The notes under the pieces were generated by a model. It was not told where the DNA came from and ran no database searches. It saw nothing but the letters and a program-made list of their open reading frames with translations. A program made the position numbers and the translations under genes. Below, piece by piece: positions 1 to 10,183 of a stretch of 43,329 nt of DNA. Numbering within the stretch: the stretch's first letter is position 1; every line of letters begins with the position of its first letter. This DNA comes from Balneolaceae bacterium (lineage in GTDB: Bacteria; Bacteroidota; Rhodothermia; Balneolales; Balneolaceae): assembly GCA_020832225.1 (NCBI GenBank), contig JAFIFA010000222.1:1-43329 (forward strand), written 5' to 3'.

Positions 1-63
1 GATCAGCACCCATATAGCAAATCCGGTACTAAAGGATAATATTCCGTTTGCGAAGAAAATCAT
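1..63 (-). CDS. atpF: ATP synthase F0 subunit b, N-terminal fragment (truncated by window edge)
   Basis: Reverse complement of 1-63 reads MIFFANGILSFSTGFAIWVLI, typical AtpF N-terminus, directly downstream of atpE. Confidence 0.8.
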   Translation of the reverse strand, partial: MIFFANGILSFSTGFAIWVLI

Positions 64-89
64 TATCAGATCTGTTCTGTTCTTCTAAT

Positions 90-338
<249 letters not shown>

Positions 339-348
339 TTAATTAAAA

Positions 349-1407
349 TTACACCTTGACTTCTGTTGTAGTCGCAACAGCAGAAGTTTCATCATGGTGA
401 TCGTGTTCATGTTCTTCAACTGCCAGACCAATAAACACTGCCGACAGCAGCGTAAAGATATAGGCCTGAAGCAGCGCAATAAAAGCCTTCAGAATTGTTA
501 GCAGTGCCGTGAGAAGCACCCAGATCACACTAGATCCCACACCAACTGCAGGGCCAAAGATATCCGTAAAGATGAAGATCAGGCCAAGAATACAGACAAT
601 CATGATTTTACCTGAAAGCATGTTTGCAAAGAGACGTATGGCTAGTGCAAATGGCTTGGTAAAGAGACCCAGGATCTCGACCGGGGTCAAGATTACACGC
701 ATTAGCGGTGGAACACCAGGGAATACAAATACGTGCTCCCAGTGATCTTTAGAGGCATTAAACTGCGTAATAAAAAATGTAATAAATGCCAGAGTTGCCG
801 TAACCGTCAAGTCTGCAGTTGCCGATGCACCCCATGGCATGAGCCCAAAGAGGTTCATGAAAGAGATCGCCATAAAAACTGAAAAAAGATAGGGCACAAA
901 CTTCCGGTACTTATCATCAACAATATATTCTTTAGCGATCTGATCCCGGATAAACACAAAAAAGACCTCAAAAAGATTCTGACTCGTCCCTTGGGGCTCT
1001 GATTCTGCACCAATGCCGCGCTTATAGCGACCGGAAGCCCAAATTGTGATCAGCAGAGTTAAAAGAATGCCGATCCAGACAAACATCAGATGCTTGGTGA
1101 TCGACATATCCAGGGAGATGCCTGCACCGTCTGCACGCACAAGGTCGCCATCAGCCATTACAAAAGTACCGGAGTCGACGGCACGCTGCGTGGAAGCGTA
1201 GAAGTACCAATCGCCATCAACCAGTAAAATTCTTGGAAGAGGAATTTTGAATCCGACCAGCTCAAAGTAGTCCTGATTCACCACCTTCCCCATTACATCA
1301 ATAACAGGCTCTTCGCCTCCCGATGAATCTGCCGCCGACAAAAGCACTGGGTTGATAACCAGTAGAAGCAGAGTAGTTCCGATAACTCGGCGCAATAATT
1401 GAGACAT
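349..1407 (-). CDS. atpB: ATP synthase F0 subunit a
   Basis: Conserved AtpB C-terminal half (PFALAIRLFANMLSGKI); N-terminal extension with signal-like segment; upstream of atpE. Confidence 0.96.
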   Translation of the reverse strand: MSQLLRRVIGTTLLLLVINPVLLSAADSSGGEEPVIDVMGKVVNQDYFELVGFKIPLPRILLVDGDWYFYASTQRAVDSGTFVMADGDLVRADGAGISLDMSITKHLMFVWIGILLTLLITIWASGRYKRGIGAESEPQGTSQNLFEVFFVFIRDQIAKEYIVDDKYRKFVPYLFSVFMAISFMNLFGLMPWGASATADLTVTATLAFITFFITQFNASKDHWEHVFVFPGVPPLMRVILTPVEILGLFTKPFALAIRLFANMLSGKIMIVCILGLIFIFTDIFGPAVGVGSSVIWVLLTALLTILKAFIALLQAYIFTLLSAVFIGLAVEEHEHDHHDETSAVATTTEVKV

Positions 1408-1423
1408 TACTTGCTTAGGGTAT

Positions 1424-1801
1424 TTAACCGTGTTGTTTAGTTAGCTGATCGTTCAGAAAAATCATATCTGTCACAGAATGGAAAATATAAGAAATTAGAA
1501 AACTAACAGTAAAGCTCAATTGTTCAAATTTTTCTGAAAGAATTAAAAGCACGAACAGACCGAGGACGATGAAAAAACGGAGGGTAAGGCTGAGAAAGAA
1601 AAGCTTAAAAAAGCTGTCGTTATCTAATTTTTTTGTGAATTGATTGGTTGCAAAATGGAGCAGAATTGCCAGAAATCCGAGGCCATATCCCGCAAGAATT
1701 CCTCCTTGCGATTCTGATGGAACCAGGAATGAGAGCGTGACAGCCAACAACCCAAAAAGCACCAGTGACAAAATCAGTTTTTCGCGGGGACTATTTATCA
1801 T
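1424..1801 (-). CDS. Small membrane protein of the atp operon (AtpI-like position)
   Basis: ORF extends to 1882, but Met at 1801 (MINSPREKLILSL) fits best because it follows the end of the AtpZ-like gene; several hydrophobic segments. Confidence 0.6.
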   Translation of the reverse strand: MINSPREKLILSLVLFGLLAVTLSFLVPSESQGGILAGYGLGFLAILLHFATNQFTKKLDNDSFFKLFFLSLTLRFFIVLGLFVLLILSEKFEQLSFTVSFLISYIFHSVTDMIFLNDQLTKQHG

Positions 1802-2021
1802 CTTTTTCCTCTTTCCCATCAAATTTTCGCACCAGCCGAACCATGGTGAAAATGAGCAGAACAATCCCCAGCCCAACACCACTCATCGTGTAGACAGGCA
1901 GTGTTTCGAAGCGGGTATCGAGCCAGTAACCAATCATAATCGGAGCACTGATTGAGAGTGCAATTTCACTCCCAAGCGTGAGATATTCCAGATAGGCTTT
2001 TAGCCGAGGATCGTTCAGCAA
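1791..2021 (-). CDS. AtpZ/AtpI family protein
   Basis: 76 aa with two hydrophobic helices (EIALSISAPIMIGYWLDTRF) immediately upstream of F0 genes. Confidence 0.75.
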   Translation of the reverse strand: MLNDPRLKAYLEYLTLGSEIALSISAPIMIGYWLDTRFETLPVYTMSGVGLGIVLLIFTMVRLVRKFDGKEEKDDK

Positions 2022-2023
2022 CG

Positions 2024-2461
2024 TTACGCCTTCTCGCTCTTTGGCTTTGATTGTGCTGGAGTGGCAGATTTGCCTGATGCTTCAGACTGTACACCCATTT
2101 TGCAGGCGCCATTCATCTGAGCACCCTCTTCAACGACCAGTGTTTTCGTAAAGATATCTCCGTTGATTACGGCAGACTGTCTCAGGTTCAGTTTTCCGGT
2201 TACCCTTATGGTTCCATCGATCTTGCCGGCAATATCGGCTTCGCCTACATTTACTTCACCATCGATCACACCCGAAGAGGTGACGATCAGTTTACCTTTG
2301 GCAATGGCTTCGCCTTCCACGAATCCTGCAATGCGGATATCGTTTTGAGAGTTGATGGTTCCTTTCAGTTTTGACCCTTCACTAATCATGTTTAGCGCAG
2401 GAGATTGGCTTGATGTTCCGCTCACGGTTTTGCTCTTTTTGTTATTTTTATTGTTGAACAT
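2024..2461 (-). CDS. Bactofilin (polymer-forming cytoskeletal protein)
   Basis: Repeating beta-helix: SKLKGTINSQNDIRIAGFVEGEAIAKGKLIVTSSGVIDGEVNVGEADIAGKIDG. Confidence 0.92.
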   Translation of the reverse strand: MFNNKNNKKSKTVSGTSSQSPALNMISEGSKLKGTINSQNDIRIAGFVEGEAIAKGKLIVTSSGVIDGEVNVGEADIAGKIDGTIRVTGKLNLRQSAVINGDIFTKTLVVEEGAQMNGACKMGVQSEASGKSATPAQSKPKSEKA

Positions 2462-2473
2462 ATCCTTCTTACT

Positions 2474-3325
2474 TCAGTTGATTAAATACATAATTGGGTT
2501 TTGAGGCACTCCGTTTTTCCATATCTCAAGATGGAGATGAGACCCGGAGCTCAGCACTCCCCGATCACCCACTGCCCCAAGAATGTCACCTTTCATTACA
2601 AAATCACCCTTCTCTTTCGACAATCTGGCACCATGCTTGTAGACACTCATAATTCCGCCTGCGTGCTGAACATAGATTACATAACCATAACTGATCGTCC
2701 AGCCGGCGTTCATCACCGTCCCGTCTGCGAGCGCCCGAAATTCGGTATCGGGCCTTGCAGCAATGTCAATACCAAAGTGACCTTCTTCTGACGAGAAACC
2801 TTGTGATAATGTTCCTTGTATCGGGAAATTTGCCGGGAAGTCGGGTGTTCGGTCCAATCGGCCTGAAATGGCAATTTCACTCTGCGATAACATTTCATAG
2901 GCGTGCATATCCGGTATTCTCTGCCCGGCTCCCCGAGAGGGTCCCCCCTGAGTAGTAAGATCCTGTGCAAATCGCACTTCATAGGTCGTGTCTCGCGATG
3001 CCCTTAGAACCTCTCTCAAATCCTCCAGCTGAATGTCCCTGGCATAGAGAGAATCTTGTAGTGCCGTCACTCTTTCACTGATCTCAATCACAGAGCTTCT
3101 CAGCGATTCATCCTGCTGATGCTGATAGAGTGAACCAAGGGGAGTCGCAAAAAACATGAAAATGGTGATAGCTACCGAAACCACGATCACCAGAAGCACC
3201 ATTTTAATCACTTCCTTCGACTGTAGCTTGAACGTAGAGGACCCATCCGGGTCCTGCTCATCGAGCACCACGACTGTCACTCCGCCTTCTCTTTCTGAGA
3301 AGATTTTTTTAAGAAAATCCCACAT
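2474..3325 (-). CDS. M23 family peptidase with N-terminal TM helix
   Basis: TM near residues 40-60; C-terminal GHFGIDIAA...GDRGVLSSGSHLHLEIWKNG, M23/LytM signature. Confidence 0.93.
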   Translation of the reverse strand: MWDFLKKIFSEREGGVTVVVLDEQDPDGSSTFKLQSKEVIKMVLLVIVVSVAITIFMFFATPLGSLYQHQQDESLRSSVIEISERVTALQDSLYARDIQLEDLREVLRASRDTTYEVRFAQDLTTQGGPSRGAGQRIPDMHAYEMLSQSEIAISGRLDRTPDFPANFPIQGTLSQGFSSEEGHFGIDIAARPDTEFRALADGTVMNAGWTISYGYVIYVQHAGGIMSVYKHGARLSKEKGDFVMKGDILGAVGDRGVLSSGSHLHLEIWKNGVPQNPIMYLIN

Positions 3326-3388
3326 GGTTCAGTAATTGACGGCTCCGCTTCAAAGTAAAAGAGAAACGGGAGCCGTGTTTGTTACGAA

Positions 3389-4864
3389 TCAGGATACAGA
3401 GTAGTTTGGAGACTCTTTGGTGATCTGCACTGTGTGCGGATGACTCTCTCTGTAGCTGGCTGCGGAGATCTGTACAAACTCCGCCTTCTTTAATTGATCA
3501 ATGGACTCTGCACCACAATAACCCATAGCAGCCCTAAGTCCGCCGGCCATTTGGTGAACAACTTCATTGAGGTGACCTTTGTATGGTACTCTTCCCTCGA
3601 TTCCTTCAGGTACAAGTTTCAGATCATCTTCCACATCCTGGAAATAGCGGTCTTTGGATCCTTTTGCCATAGCGCCCAGACTACCCATTCCGCGGTATGA
3701 CTTATATTTTCTCGACTCATAAATAATTGTTTCGCCGGGACTCTCATCAACTCCGGCAAACATGGAGCCCATCATCACAGCGTCTGCTCCACCGGCAATC
3801 GCCTTTGGAATATCACCTGTCTGCTTGATTCCGCCGTCTGCAATGAGTCCAATCCCCTGCTCTGCAGTGAACTCAGCAATCTCCATAATGGCTGATAGCT
3901 GAGGAACTCCAACACCGGTTACCACACGAGTGGTACAGATCGAACCCGGCCCAACACCTACCTTCACAATATCGGCTCCCACATCAGCAAGTGCCTCAGC
4001 TGCAGCGCGGGTAGCAATGTTGCCACCAACTACATTCAAGTCGGAATATTTCTGCTTAATTTTTTTAACTGTCTGAATCACTCCCTCTGAATGGCCATGT
4101 GCGGTATCGACCGTGATAACATCAACGCCGGATTCAACCAATGCAGCAACACGCTCCAGCGTATCCGGGGTTACACCAACAGCTGCCCCAACCCTCAGTC
4201 TTCCCATGCTGTCTTTGCAGGCGTGCGGGAAGTTCATCTTCTTTTCGATATCCTTGAATGTGATGAGGCCTACCAGCACGTTGTTCTCATCCACAATCGG
4301 GAGTTTTTCAACCTTGTATTGCTGAAGAATCTCTTCCGCTTCTTCCAGATTTGTATTCTGCCTGGCCGTAACAAGGTTGTCCCTTGTCATTATATCACCA
4401 AGCTTTTTATCAACGTAGTGCTCAAACCGGAGGTCGCGATTTGTAACAATTCCAACCAGGGAGTTGTCGCTCTCTACAATCGGGATACCACCAATCTTGT
4501 GCTTTCTCATTAGCGCACGGGCATCCTTCACAGTAGCCTCTGCCGGCAGTGTAACGGGATCTACAATCATTCCGCTCTCACTTCTCTTCACCAGCCTAAC
4601 CTGCTCTGCCTGCTCTTCAATCGACATATTTTTATGCAGCATGGCGATTCCACCCTCTCTTGCAAGAGCAATGGCAAGCCGGTACTCCGATACCGTATCC
4701 ATCGCCGAACTGAATATTGGCACATTGAGCTTCAATGTTGGAGTGATCTGAACCGAGGTACTGACATCGCGGGGCAGAACAGTAGAGTGATTAGGTACAA
4801 GAAGAACATCGTCGTAGGTTAATCCCTGGCGGGTTACCTTTGGAAAGGGAGAGAAATGACTCAT
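3389..4864 (-). CDS. guaB: IMP dehydrogenase
   Basis: [13 protein letters not shown] start, two CBS domains, [20 protein letters not shown] catalytic loop. Confidence 0.98.
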   Translation of the reverse strand: MSHFSPFPKVTRQGLTYDDVLLVPNHSTVLPRDVSTSVQITPTLKLNVPIFSSAMDTVSEYRLAIALAREGGIAMLHKNMSIEEQAEQVRLVKRSESGMIVDPVTLPAEATVKDARALMRKHKIGGIPIVESDNSLVGIVTNRDLRFEHYVDKKLGDIMTRDNLVTARQNTNLEEAEEILQQYKVEKLPIVDENNVLVGLITFKDIEKKMNFPHACKDSMGRLRVGAAVGVTPDTLERVAALVESGVDVITVDTAHGHSEGVIQTVKKIKQKYSDLNVVGGNIATRAAAEALADVGADIVKVGVGPGSICTTRVVTGVGVPQLSAIMEIAEFTAEQGIGLIADGGIKQTGDIPKAIAGGADAVMMGSMFAGVDESPGETIIYESRKYKSYRGMGSLGAMAKGSKDRYFQDVEDDLKLVPEGIEGRVPYKGHLNEVVHQMAGGLRAAMGYCGAESIDQLKKAEFVQISAASYRESHPHTVQITKESPNYSVS

Positions 4865-4950
4865 GGAAAAAAGATTCGCTTCGTTTACATTTTAGTAAAG
4901 ATAACAAATCATTAAACACTTCTTCATCCCGAATCGGAAATTAATCCCTA

Positions 4951-5274
4951 TCAGAACGGTTTTACCCTGAGAGCATCCACAGCCGTTTTTTCGGAGCAAA
5001 TACCGTCTAAAAAGCAGTTAACCCAGTAGTCTACCCGCTTGCGTCTGCGCTGAACATATGCACAGCTTGTGCAGTAACTGCCTTCAAGTTCATCTACATA
5101 ACCCTTCACATCTTGTTCGATTGTGAGCTTAAGCTCTTCCGGTAGTTCACCCCAGCCCATCATCTCAAACATCTGCTGGGTTTTCCGGTACTCGATAGCC
5201 GCCTTCCGGAATATGGAAAAGATGTGACGGTTTTCGGTTGATGGTCTGGTTGATCTGATTATTGCCTGTGCCAT
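4951..5274 (-). CDS. Hypothetical protein with C-terminal cysteines
   Basis: 107 aa ORF on the same strand as its neighbours; no family recognised; CTSC...CFLDGIC. Confidence 0.7.
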   Translation of the reverse strand: MAQAIIRSTRPSTENRHIFSIFRKAAIEYRKTQQMFEMMGWGELPEELKLTIEQDVKGYVDELEGSYCTSCAYVQRRRKRVDYWVNCFLDGICSEKTAVDALRVKPF

Positions 5275-5390
5275 GGTAATCTGTAGTTTGGTTTGAATTT
5301 ATAACCAATATATACCAGAGGTGTGACACCTTAATGTCACCCCTATCAATAAAATTTTACCAGGCTCTTAAGTACAATATTATCAGATAT

Positions 5391-5420
5391 AAAAAAGGCC
5401 GCCCCATTGGCAGCCTTTTT
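5391..5420 (-). terminator. Rho-independent terminator downstream of purB
   Basis: AAAAAAGGCCGCC-CCATT-GGCAGCCTTTTT, one mismatch, poly-A/T flanks. Confidence 0.8.
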
Positions 5421-5441
5421 CAATTCATAAGGTAGGTTTGG

Positions 5442-6734
5442 TCAAAGACCAACTCGTTTGAAAATCTCATCCACACGGCGTGTATGGTGCTTCAGGTCGA
5501 AAGCCGCCTCTATCTCGGCCGGTGTAAGATTTTCAGAGATAACGGAATCGGTAACTACCAGATCGCGGAACGGACGTTTCTCTTCCCACGAGCGCATGGC
5601 AAGTGGCTGTACGGTATCGTATGCCTTCTCTCTGGAGAGCCCTTTTTCAATCAGCATGAGCAGAAGCCTCTGAGAGAACACCAGACCGTGGGTCTTCTCC
5701 ATATTATCAAGCATATTTTCCGGATAGACCATCAGCTTCTCAATCACACCGGAGAAACGGTGCAGCATATAGTCGAGTAGGATGGTGGCATCCGGAAGAA
5801 TAATTCGCTCCACTGAGGAGTGGGATATATCCCGTTCGTGCCAGAGCGGCACATTTTCATAGGCGGAGATCATATATCCGCGAAGCACACGTGCACAGCC
5901 CGTAATATTTTCTGAGCTGATCGGATTCCTCTTGTGCGGCATCGCAGAAGAACCCTTCTGCCCCTTGCTGAAAAACTCCTCCGCTTCCCGCAGTTCTGTA
6001 CGCTGCAGATGGCGAATCTCCACGGCGATCTTCTCCAGGGTTGCGCCAATTATAGCGAGCGTGGCCATGTAGTAGGCATGACGGTCGCGCTGAAGCGTCT
6101 GTGTGGAAATTGGTGCAGCTTCCAGTCCCAGATAGTCACAAGTGTACTTCTCCACCTCGGGCGGAATGTGCGCAAACGTACCCACTGCGCCCGACAATTT
6201 TCCAAATTCCACATCTTTTGCAGACCGATCGAATCGCTCTATATTGCGTTTCATCTCGGCATACCAAAGAGCGCATTTGAGGCCAAAGGTTGTCGGCTCA
6301 GCGTGTACTCCATGGGTTCTTCCCATCATCACGCTCAGCTTGTGTTCATGTGCCTTCTCTGCAAGAGCATGTGTAAATCGTTCAATTCCGGTGCGGAGAA
6401 GTTTGTTTGCCTGAAGCAGCCTGTAGCCATTTGCGGTATCGACCACATCCGTCGAAGTGAGTCCATAGTGAACCCATTTTTTTTCATCACCCAAAGTTTC
6501 GGAGACCGCTCTGGTGAAGGCTACCACATCGTGTCGAGTCTCCTTTTCGATCTCTTTAATTCGGTCGATATCGAAAGAGGCAGACTCATATAGCTTATCT
6601 ACGTCTTCAGATGGTATTTTACCGAAGCGACTCCATGCCCTGCATGCAGCCAGTTCCACATCGAGCCAGGCCTGAAACTGATTCTGTTCAGACCATATCT
6701 CGGTCATTTCCTGTCTTGAATAGCGTTCAATCAT
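5442..6734 (-). CDS. purB: Adenylosuccinate lyase
   Basis: Fumarase-superfamily signature [39 protein letters not shown]-terminus. Confidence 0.98.
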   Translation of the reverse strand: MIERYSRQEMTEIWSEQNQFQAWLDVELAACRAWSRFGKIPSEDVDKLYESASFDIDRIKEIEKETRHDVVAFTRAVSETLGDEKKWVHYGLTSTDVVDTANGYRLLQANKLLRTGIERFTHALAEKAHEHKLSVMMGRTHGVHAEPTTFGLKCALWYAEMKRNIERFDRSAKDVEFGKLSGAVGTFAHIPPEVEKYTCDYLGLEAAPISTQTLQRDRHAYYMATLAIIGATLEKIAVEIRHLQRTELREAEEFFSKGQKGSSAMPHKRNPISSENITGCARVLRGYMISAYENVPLWHERDISHSSVERIILPDATILLDYMLHRFSGVIEKLMVYPENMLDNMEKTHGLVFSQRLLLMLIEKGLSREKAYDTVQPLAMRSWEEKRPFRDLVVTDSVISENLTPAEIEAAFDLKHHTRRVDEIFKRVGL

Positions 6735-6743
6735 TGGTTAGTT

Positions 6744-8234
6744 CTATTGTACGGGTATTTTGATGTATCGTCCCGGCTCGATCATATCATCCAGGTCTAC
6801 CTGATTTATGATAGCCACTTCGTCTGCTTCTATATTCATCGGCAGCTCAGATGGGAGCAGGTCGCTAAACCGGATCCGCTCTTCAACCTGAATTATCTGT
6901 AACCGCACCGGATTGATATTTAGGATTCGTTCCTCTGTAAGTTCGTCAAATGCACCGGTAACATTTCGAAAGGTTTCCAGTGTATCGGAGAATCTGTTTT
7001 GCTGGGTATAGTTAATAAATCGGTAAATGCGGCCATCATACTCCACCGCGTAGATGTTTACGCCAAGATTCCCCTGCTCATCACTAACAGTAAAGTTTGC
7101 CTCATATGCGGTCAACCCTTCACTGCTAACGGCTTCCTGCTGATCGATCAGCTCAAAACCCTCCTGCCCGATAAAGTTCTCCACCGACGCTTTGGCGGTT
7201 GAGGATTGAGAGTCGATGCGAAGTATCATAACCGATTGCCCCTCATGACCTACATATACAACTTGAGATGGTTGATTAATTACCTGCCAGCCAGACGGAA
7301 CGGGGTACTGAAATTTCAATTCAGGATGAACAAATCGCTCCCCATCAACAAAACCCTGACGCGGGTCTTCGCCGTAAGTTATCCCGTCAATCATCTGCAT
7401 ATACTGTTCTGTATTCTTGCGGGTCTGTTCATATCCGCGATCGGCCCACTCCTGAGCCATTCTTGGAATGTTCTTCTCCCGTTCACCCGGGTTCGGGTGT
7501 GAAGAGAGCATATTAGGAATGCTCTGTCCCGATCTTTCGGAAAGACGGCGCAAACTTGTGAAGAAGGCCGCCCCTTCAGCCGCCTCAAAACCGGCCATGG
7601 CTGCATACTCTACACCCAGTCTGTCCGACTCTCTCTCATGATTCCTGCTATAGCTCAAAAAGATAAGCTGGGCAGCCTGGCCGCTTAAATTCAGAATCGA
7701 CTCCCCAGGAAGTCCAAGAAGCTCTTGCCCAAGTATAGCTCCACCAATTACGGCAACCTGCCCGATGGTCTGCTGCAAACCCCGTTGAGATGCGTGCCTT
7801 GCCGCAACGTGCCCGATTTCATGGCCCTGAACCATAGCCAGTTGGGCGTCATTATTCAAATGCGCAAGAAGTCCGCGTGTTACGTAAATATATCCACCGG
7901 GGAGTGCAAATGCGTTTACAACGGGACTATCGAGCACCCTGAAGGTGAATTCTGTTTCACGAAACCGTTCAGATGTATCTTCCCGGCGCATGTGGCTCAC
8001 ACTCAGAACCTCTTCGCTGAGGTCAACTACATATTGTAAAACATCATCGTCATCATAGAGGCCAAACTCTGCAATAATTTCACGATCAACTTCCTGCCCA
8101 ATCTGAACTTCCTGAGACCATGAATATGCATATGCCCTTTGGTTCCCTGTAACAGGACTCTCTTGTACAACACAGGAGGATATAAAGAGAGCGATCGCAA
8201 TGACGAAGGGTATGGTAAACAGATATTTTTTCAT
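6744..8234 (-). CDS. M48 family metallopeptidase, probable lipoprotein
   Basis: Lipobox-like ALFISSC; HEIGHVAARH zinc motif; ESDRLGVEYAAMAGF. Confidence 0.93.
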   Translation of the reverse strand: MKKYLFTIPFVIAIALFISSCVVQESPVTGNQRAYAYSWSQEVQIGQEVDREIIAEFGLYDDDDVLQYVVDLSEEVLSVSHMRREDTSERFRETEFTFRVLDSPVVNAFALPGGYIYVTRGLLAHLNNDAQLAMVQGHEIGHVAARHASQRGLQQTIGQVAVIGGAILGQELLGLPGESILNLSGQAAQLIFLSYSRNHERESDRLGVEYAAMAGFEAAEGAAFFTSLRRLSERSGQSIPNMLSSHPNPGEREKNIPRMAQEWADRGYEQTRKNTEQYMQMIDGITYGEDPRQGFVDGERFVHPELKFQYPVPSGWQVINQPSQVVYVGHEGQSVMILRIDSQSSTAKASVENFIGQEGFELIDQQEAVSSEGLTAYEANFTVSDEQGNLGVNIYAVEYDGRIYRFINYTQQNRFSDTLETFRNVTGAFDELTEERILNINPVRLQIIQVEERIRFSDLLPSELPMNIEADEVAIINQVDLDDMIEPGRYIKIPVQ

Positions 8235-8303
8235 AACGGTCGGGCTAAATAGAGATTGAATAGGAAAAGGTACGGGATAGCAAAAGCTTTATCGAATACT
8301 ATT

Positions 8304-10181
8304 TTAAAAGATAACAAGATCATCCTCATCCAATTTTGGTAAGAGCTCCATCAGATGGTTCCAAATGATGACAAGTGCATAGGTATCCAAACAGCAATAT
8401 CTGTTCAACAGACCCGGCAATAGTTCACTTTCATCTGGTGAAAGCAACCCATTTCTCATGGCGATATAAGCGTTCATGGCAACCGCTCCTTCATCCACTT
8501 TGATATCGGGATGTTGAATCAGACCGTATGGATCAGGTGCAGTTCCATTCTTTTCACTTAATAGGTCAATCTCTTTTCCTGCAAGTTTTACCTGAAGTTC
8601 ATCGCGGCCAGCGAACTCTTTCTCATAGGCCAGAACCGACTGCAGGGTTTCTTTCAAGCCAAGACTTCCCCTGAACCACCCGTTGAAGTAGTAATCGCGA
8701 AGTGATCTACTGATATCAAATATCCTATTATGCACTCCACTGCCTCCGTTAATAAACTTTCTGAGCTCCTCCGATCTCTCCCTGCCGTTCCCACCTTTCT
8801 GCCTGAACTCTCGCACCAGGCTATGGAGAGCCTGGCTTTCGAAAGGTGAGTACTGAATCAAGGTTCCTTTCCATATGTCAGGTACAGACATCAGCTTTTG
8901 CGTAAACTGTTCATGCTGATCGTTTCCGGATCTCCCCTGATCGAGCCAGGAGGTATGAGACAAGGTTCCGTCCTCACTCAATGAATGGCAGGAAAACTGA
9001 AACAGTAGCGGCTTGTAGGGTTCCTGTCCCTTCAACATTGGAATTGCGTACGTTGCCGCTTCAAAATCGATGAAGTGTAGCGGATAGTTTAGTTTTTTGA
9101 TATCCAAAAGCCCTGGCTTAATCCATACTCCCGGTATCTGCTCCCCTCTGGCCTGGGCAAGCTGAAGCATTCTTCTCTGGCTAATCGAAATAGAGGGGCT
9201 CCGTGGCAGGCGGATAGCTTCAAATGTATCTCCCCCCGGCCTTTTTGGCACTTGTTCCTGAAAGTGTGAGCCGTTTTCCGATTCATCGCTATTTCCATGG
9301 CCAATCAATTCAAAGATGTGCCTGTCTGGTTCAGATAGGGTCTCATCAAAGAAGTAGGTCTCCCAGCACCCTTTCTCTCCCTCCTTTTCAGATCTTCTGA
9401 AACCACAGTACCCGCAAGCCTTATTGATTTTAATCTGTAGAGGATTACCGCTGGCTATATCAGACCGGCTCAGAACTTCACAGGCATTGGCAACAGACCT
9501 TCCCGCAAACTTCGGATGGGCTACCTCATCAGTCAAAGATTCAGACATTTGTTCTACGGCATCAGTGGCATCAACCACGGCAAAAAGCCTTTTTGCTTCA
9601 TCAGCAATCTCTTCAGAAATGGTGTCCAAATTATTCCATCTCTGATCGGAAAGGCTCTCCAATCCCGCCCTGAATCCTCTTTGAGGAAAAACGAGATTTA
9701 TCTTGCAATCAGCATCCGGATAGAGACGGCGAAGCACCTCTAATCTGAATGAAGCCTTCAGCAGATAAACCTGCTCTGCCCGCCTACCGTATGTTCCTGC
9801 GATAACAAAAGGGTCAGAACGTCTTCTGAGCTTTCCGTGGAGCTGCCAGATCGTAAACCGGTCATCTTCCCTTCTCAACAGAGGCACTCTCGATACAAAG
9901 TTTTCATGCCTGAGTACAGCTCCCAAAATGGTAACATCGCCCGGCTTTGACAAAACTTCTCCCGTTTCAGAGGCTGCAGTTTCTGTATCATTTGATGTTT
10001 GATAGAGATCAGGTAGAGTGGTTGCAAAGAAATCGCGAAGTCTTAGCTTGTTTCTCTGCCGGAAGGGAAGGTGTTCTTTTTTATTGGATCGATTCTCCCG
10101 GATATGGGTGAGCTTTAGCGGACAAGATACACCACTCTGAAAACGGTTGTCGGTGATCAGCATTAAGTCACTATCTGCCAT
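8304..10181 (-). CDS. DUF2779 domain-containing nuclease-like protein
   Basis: HFIDFEAATYAIPMLKGQEPYKPLLFQFS and RYCCLDTYALV resemble the DUF2779 exonuclease-like domain; cysteines C, CGYC, C resemble a Cas4/AddB-type Fe-S layout. Confidence 0.82.
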   Translation of the reverse strand: MADSDLMLITDNRFQSGVSCPLKLTHIRENRSNKKEHLPFRQRNKLRLRDFFATTLPDLYQTSNDTETAASETGEVLSKPGDVTILGAVLRHENFVSRVPLLRREDDRFTIWQLHGKLRRRSDPFVIAGTYGRRAEQVYLLKASFRLEVLRRLYPDADCKINLVFPQRGFRAGLESLSDQRWNNLDTISEEIADEAKRLFAVVDATDAVEQMSESLTDEVAHPKFAGRSVANACEVLSRSDIASGNPLQIKINKACGYCGFRRSEKEGEKGCWETYFFDETLSEPDRHIFELIGHGNSDESENGSHFQEQVPKRPGGDTFEAIRLPRSPSISISQRRMLQLAQARGEQIPGVWIKPGLLDIKKLNYPLHFIDFEAATYAIPMLKGQEPYKPLLFQFSCHSLSEDGTLSHTSWLDQGRSGNDQHEQFTQKLMSVPDIWKGTLIQYSPFESQALHSLVREFRQKGGNGRERSEELRKFINGGSGVHNRIFDISRSLRDYYFNGWFRGSLGLKETLQSVLAYEKEFAGRDELQVKLAGKEIDLLSEKNGTAPDPYGLIQHPDIKVDEGAVAMNAYIAMRNGLLSPDESELLPGLLNRYCCLDTYALVIIWNHLMELLPKLDEDDLVIF

Positions 10182-10183
10182 CG

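Noticed and set aside
5934-6593. 219-aa plus-strand ORF antisense to purB
   Set aside because: Entirely inside a confident purB gene on the other strand; Cys/His/Arg-rich composition typical of shadow ORFs.
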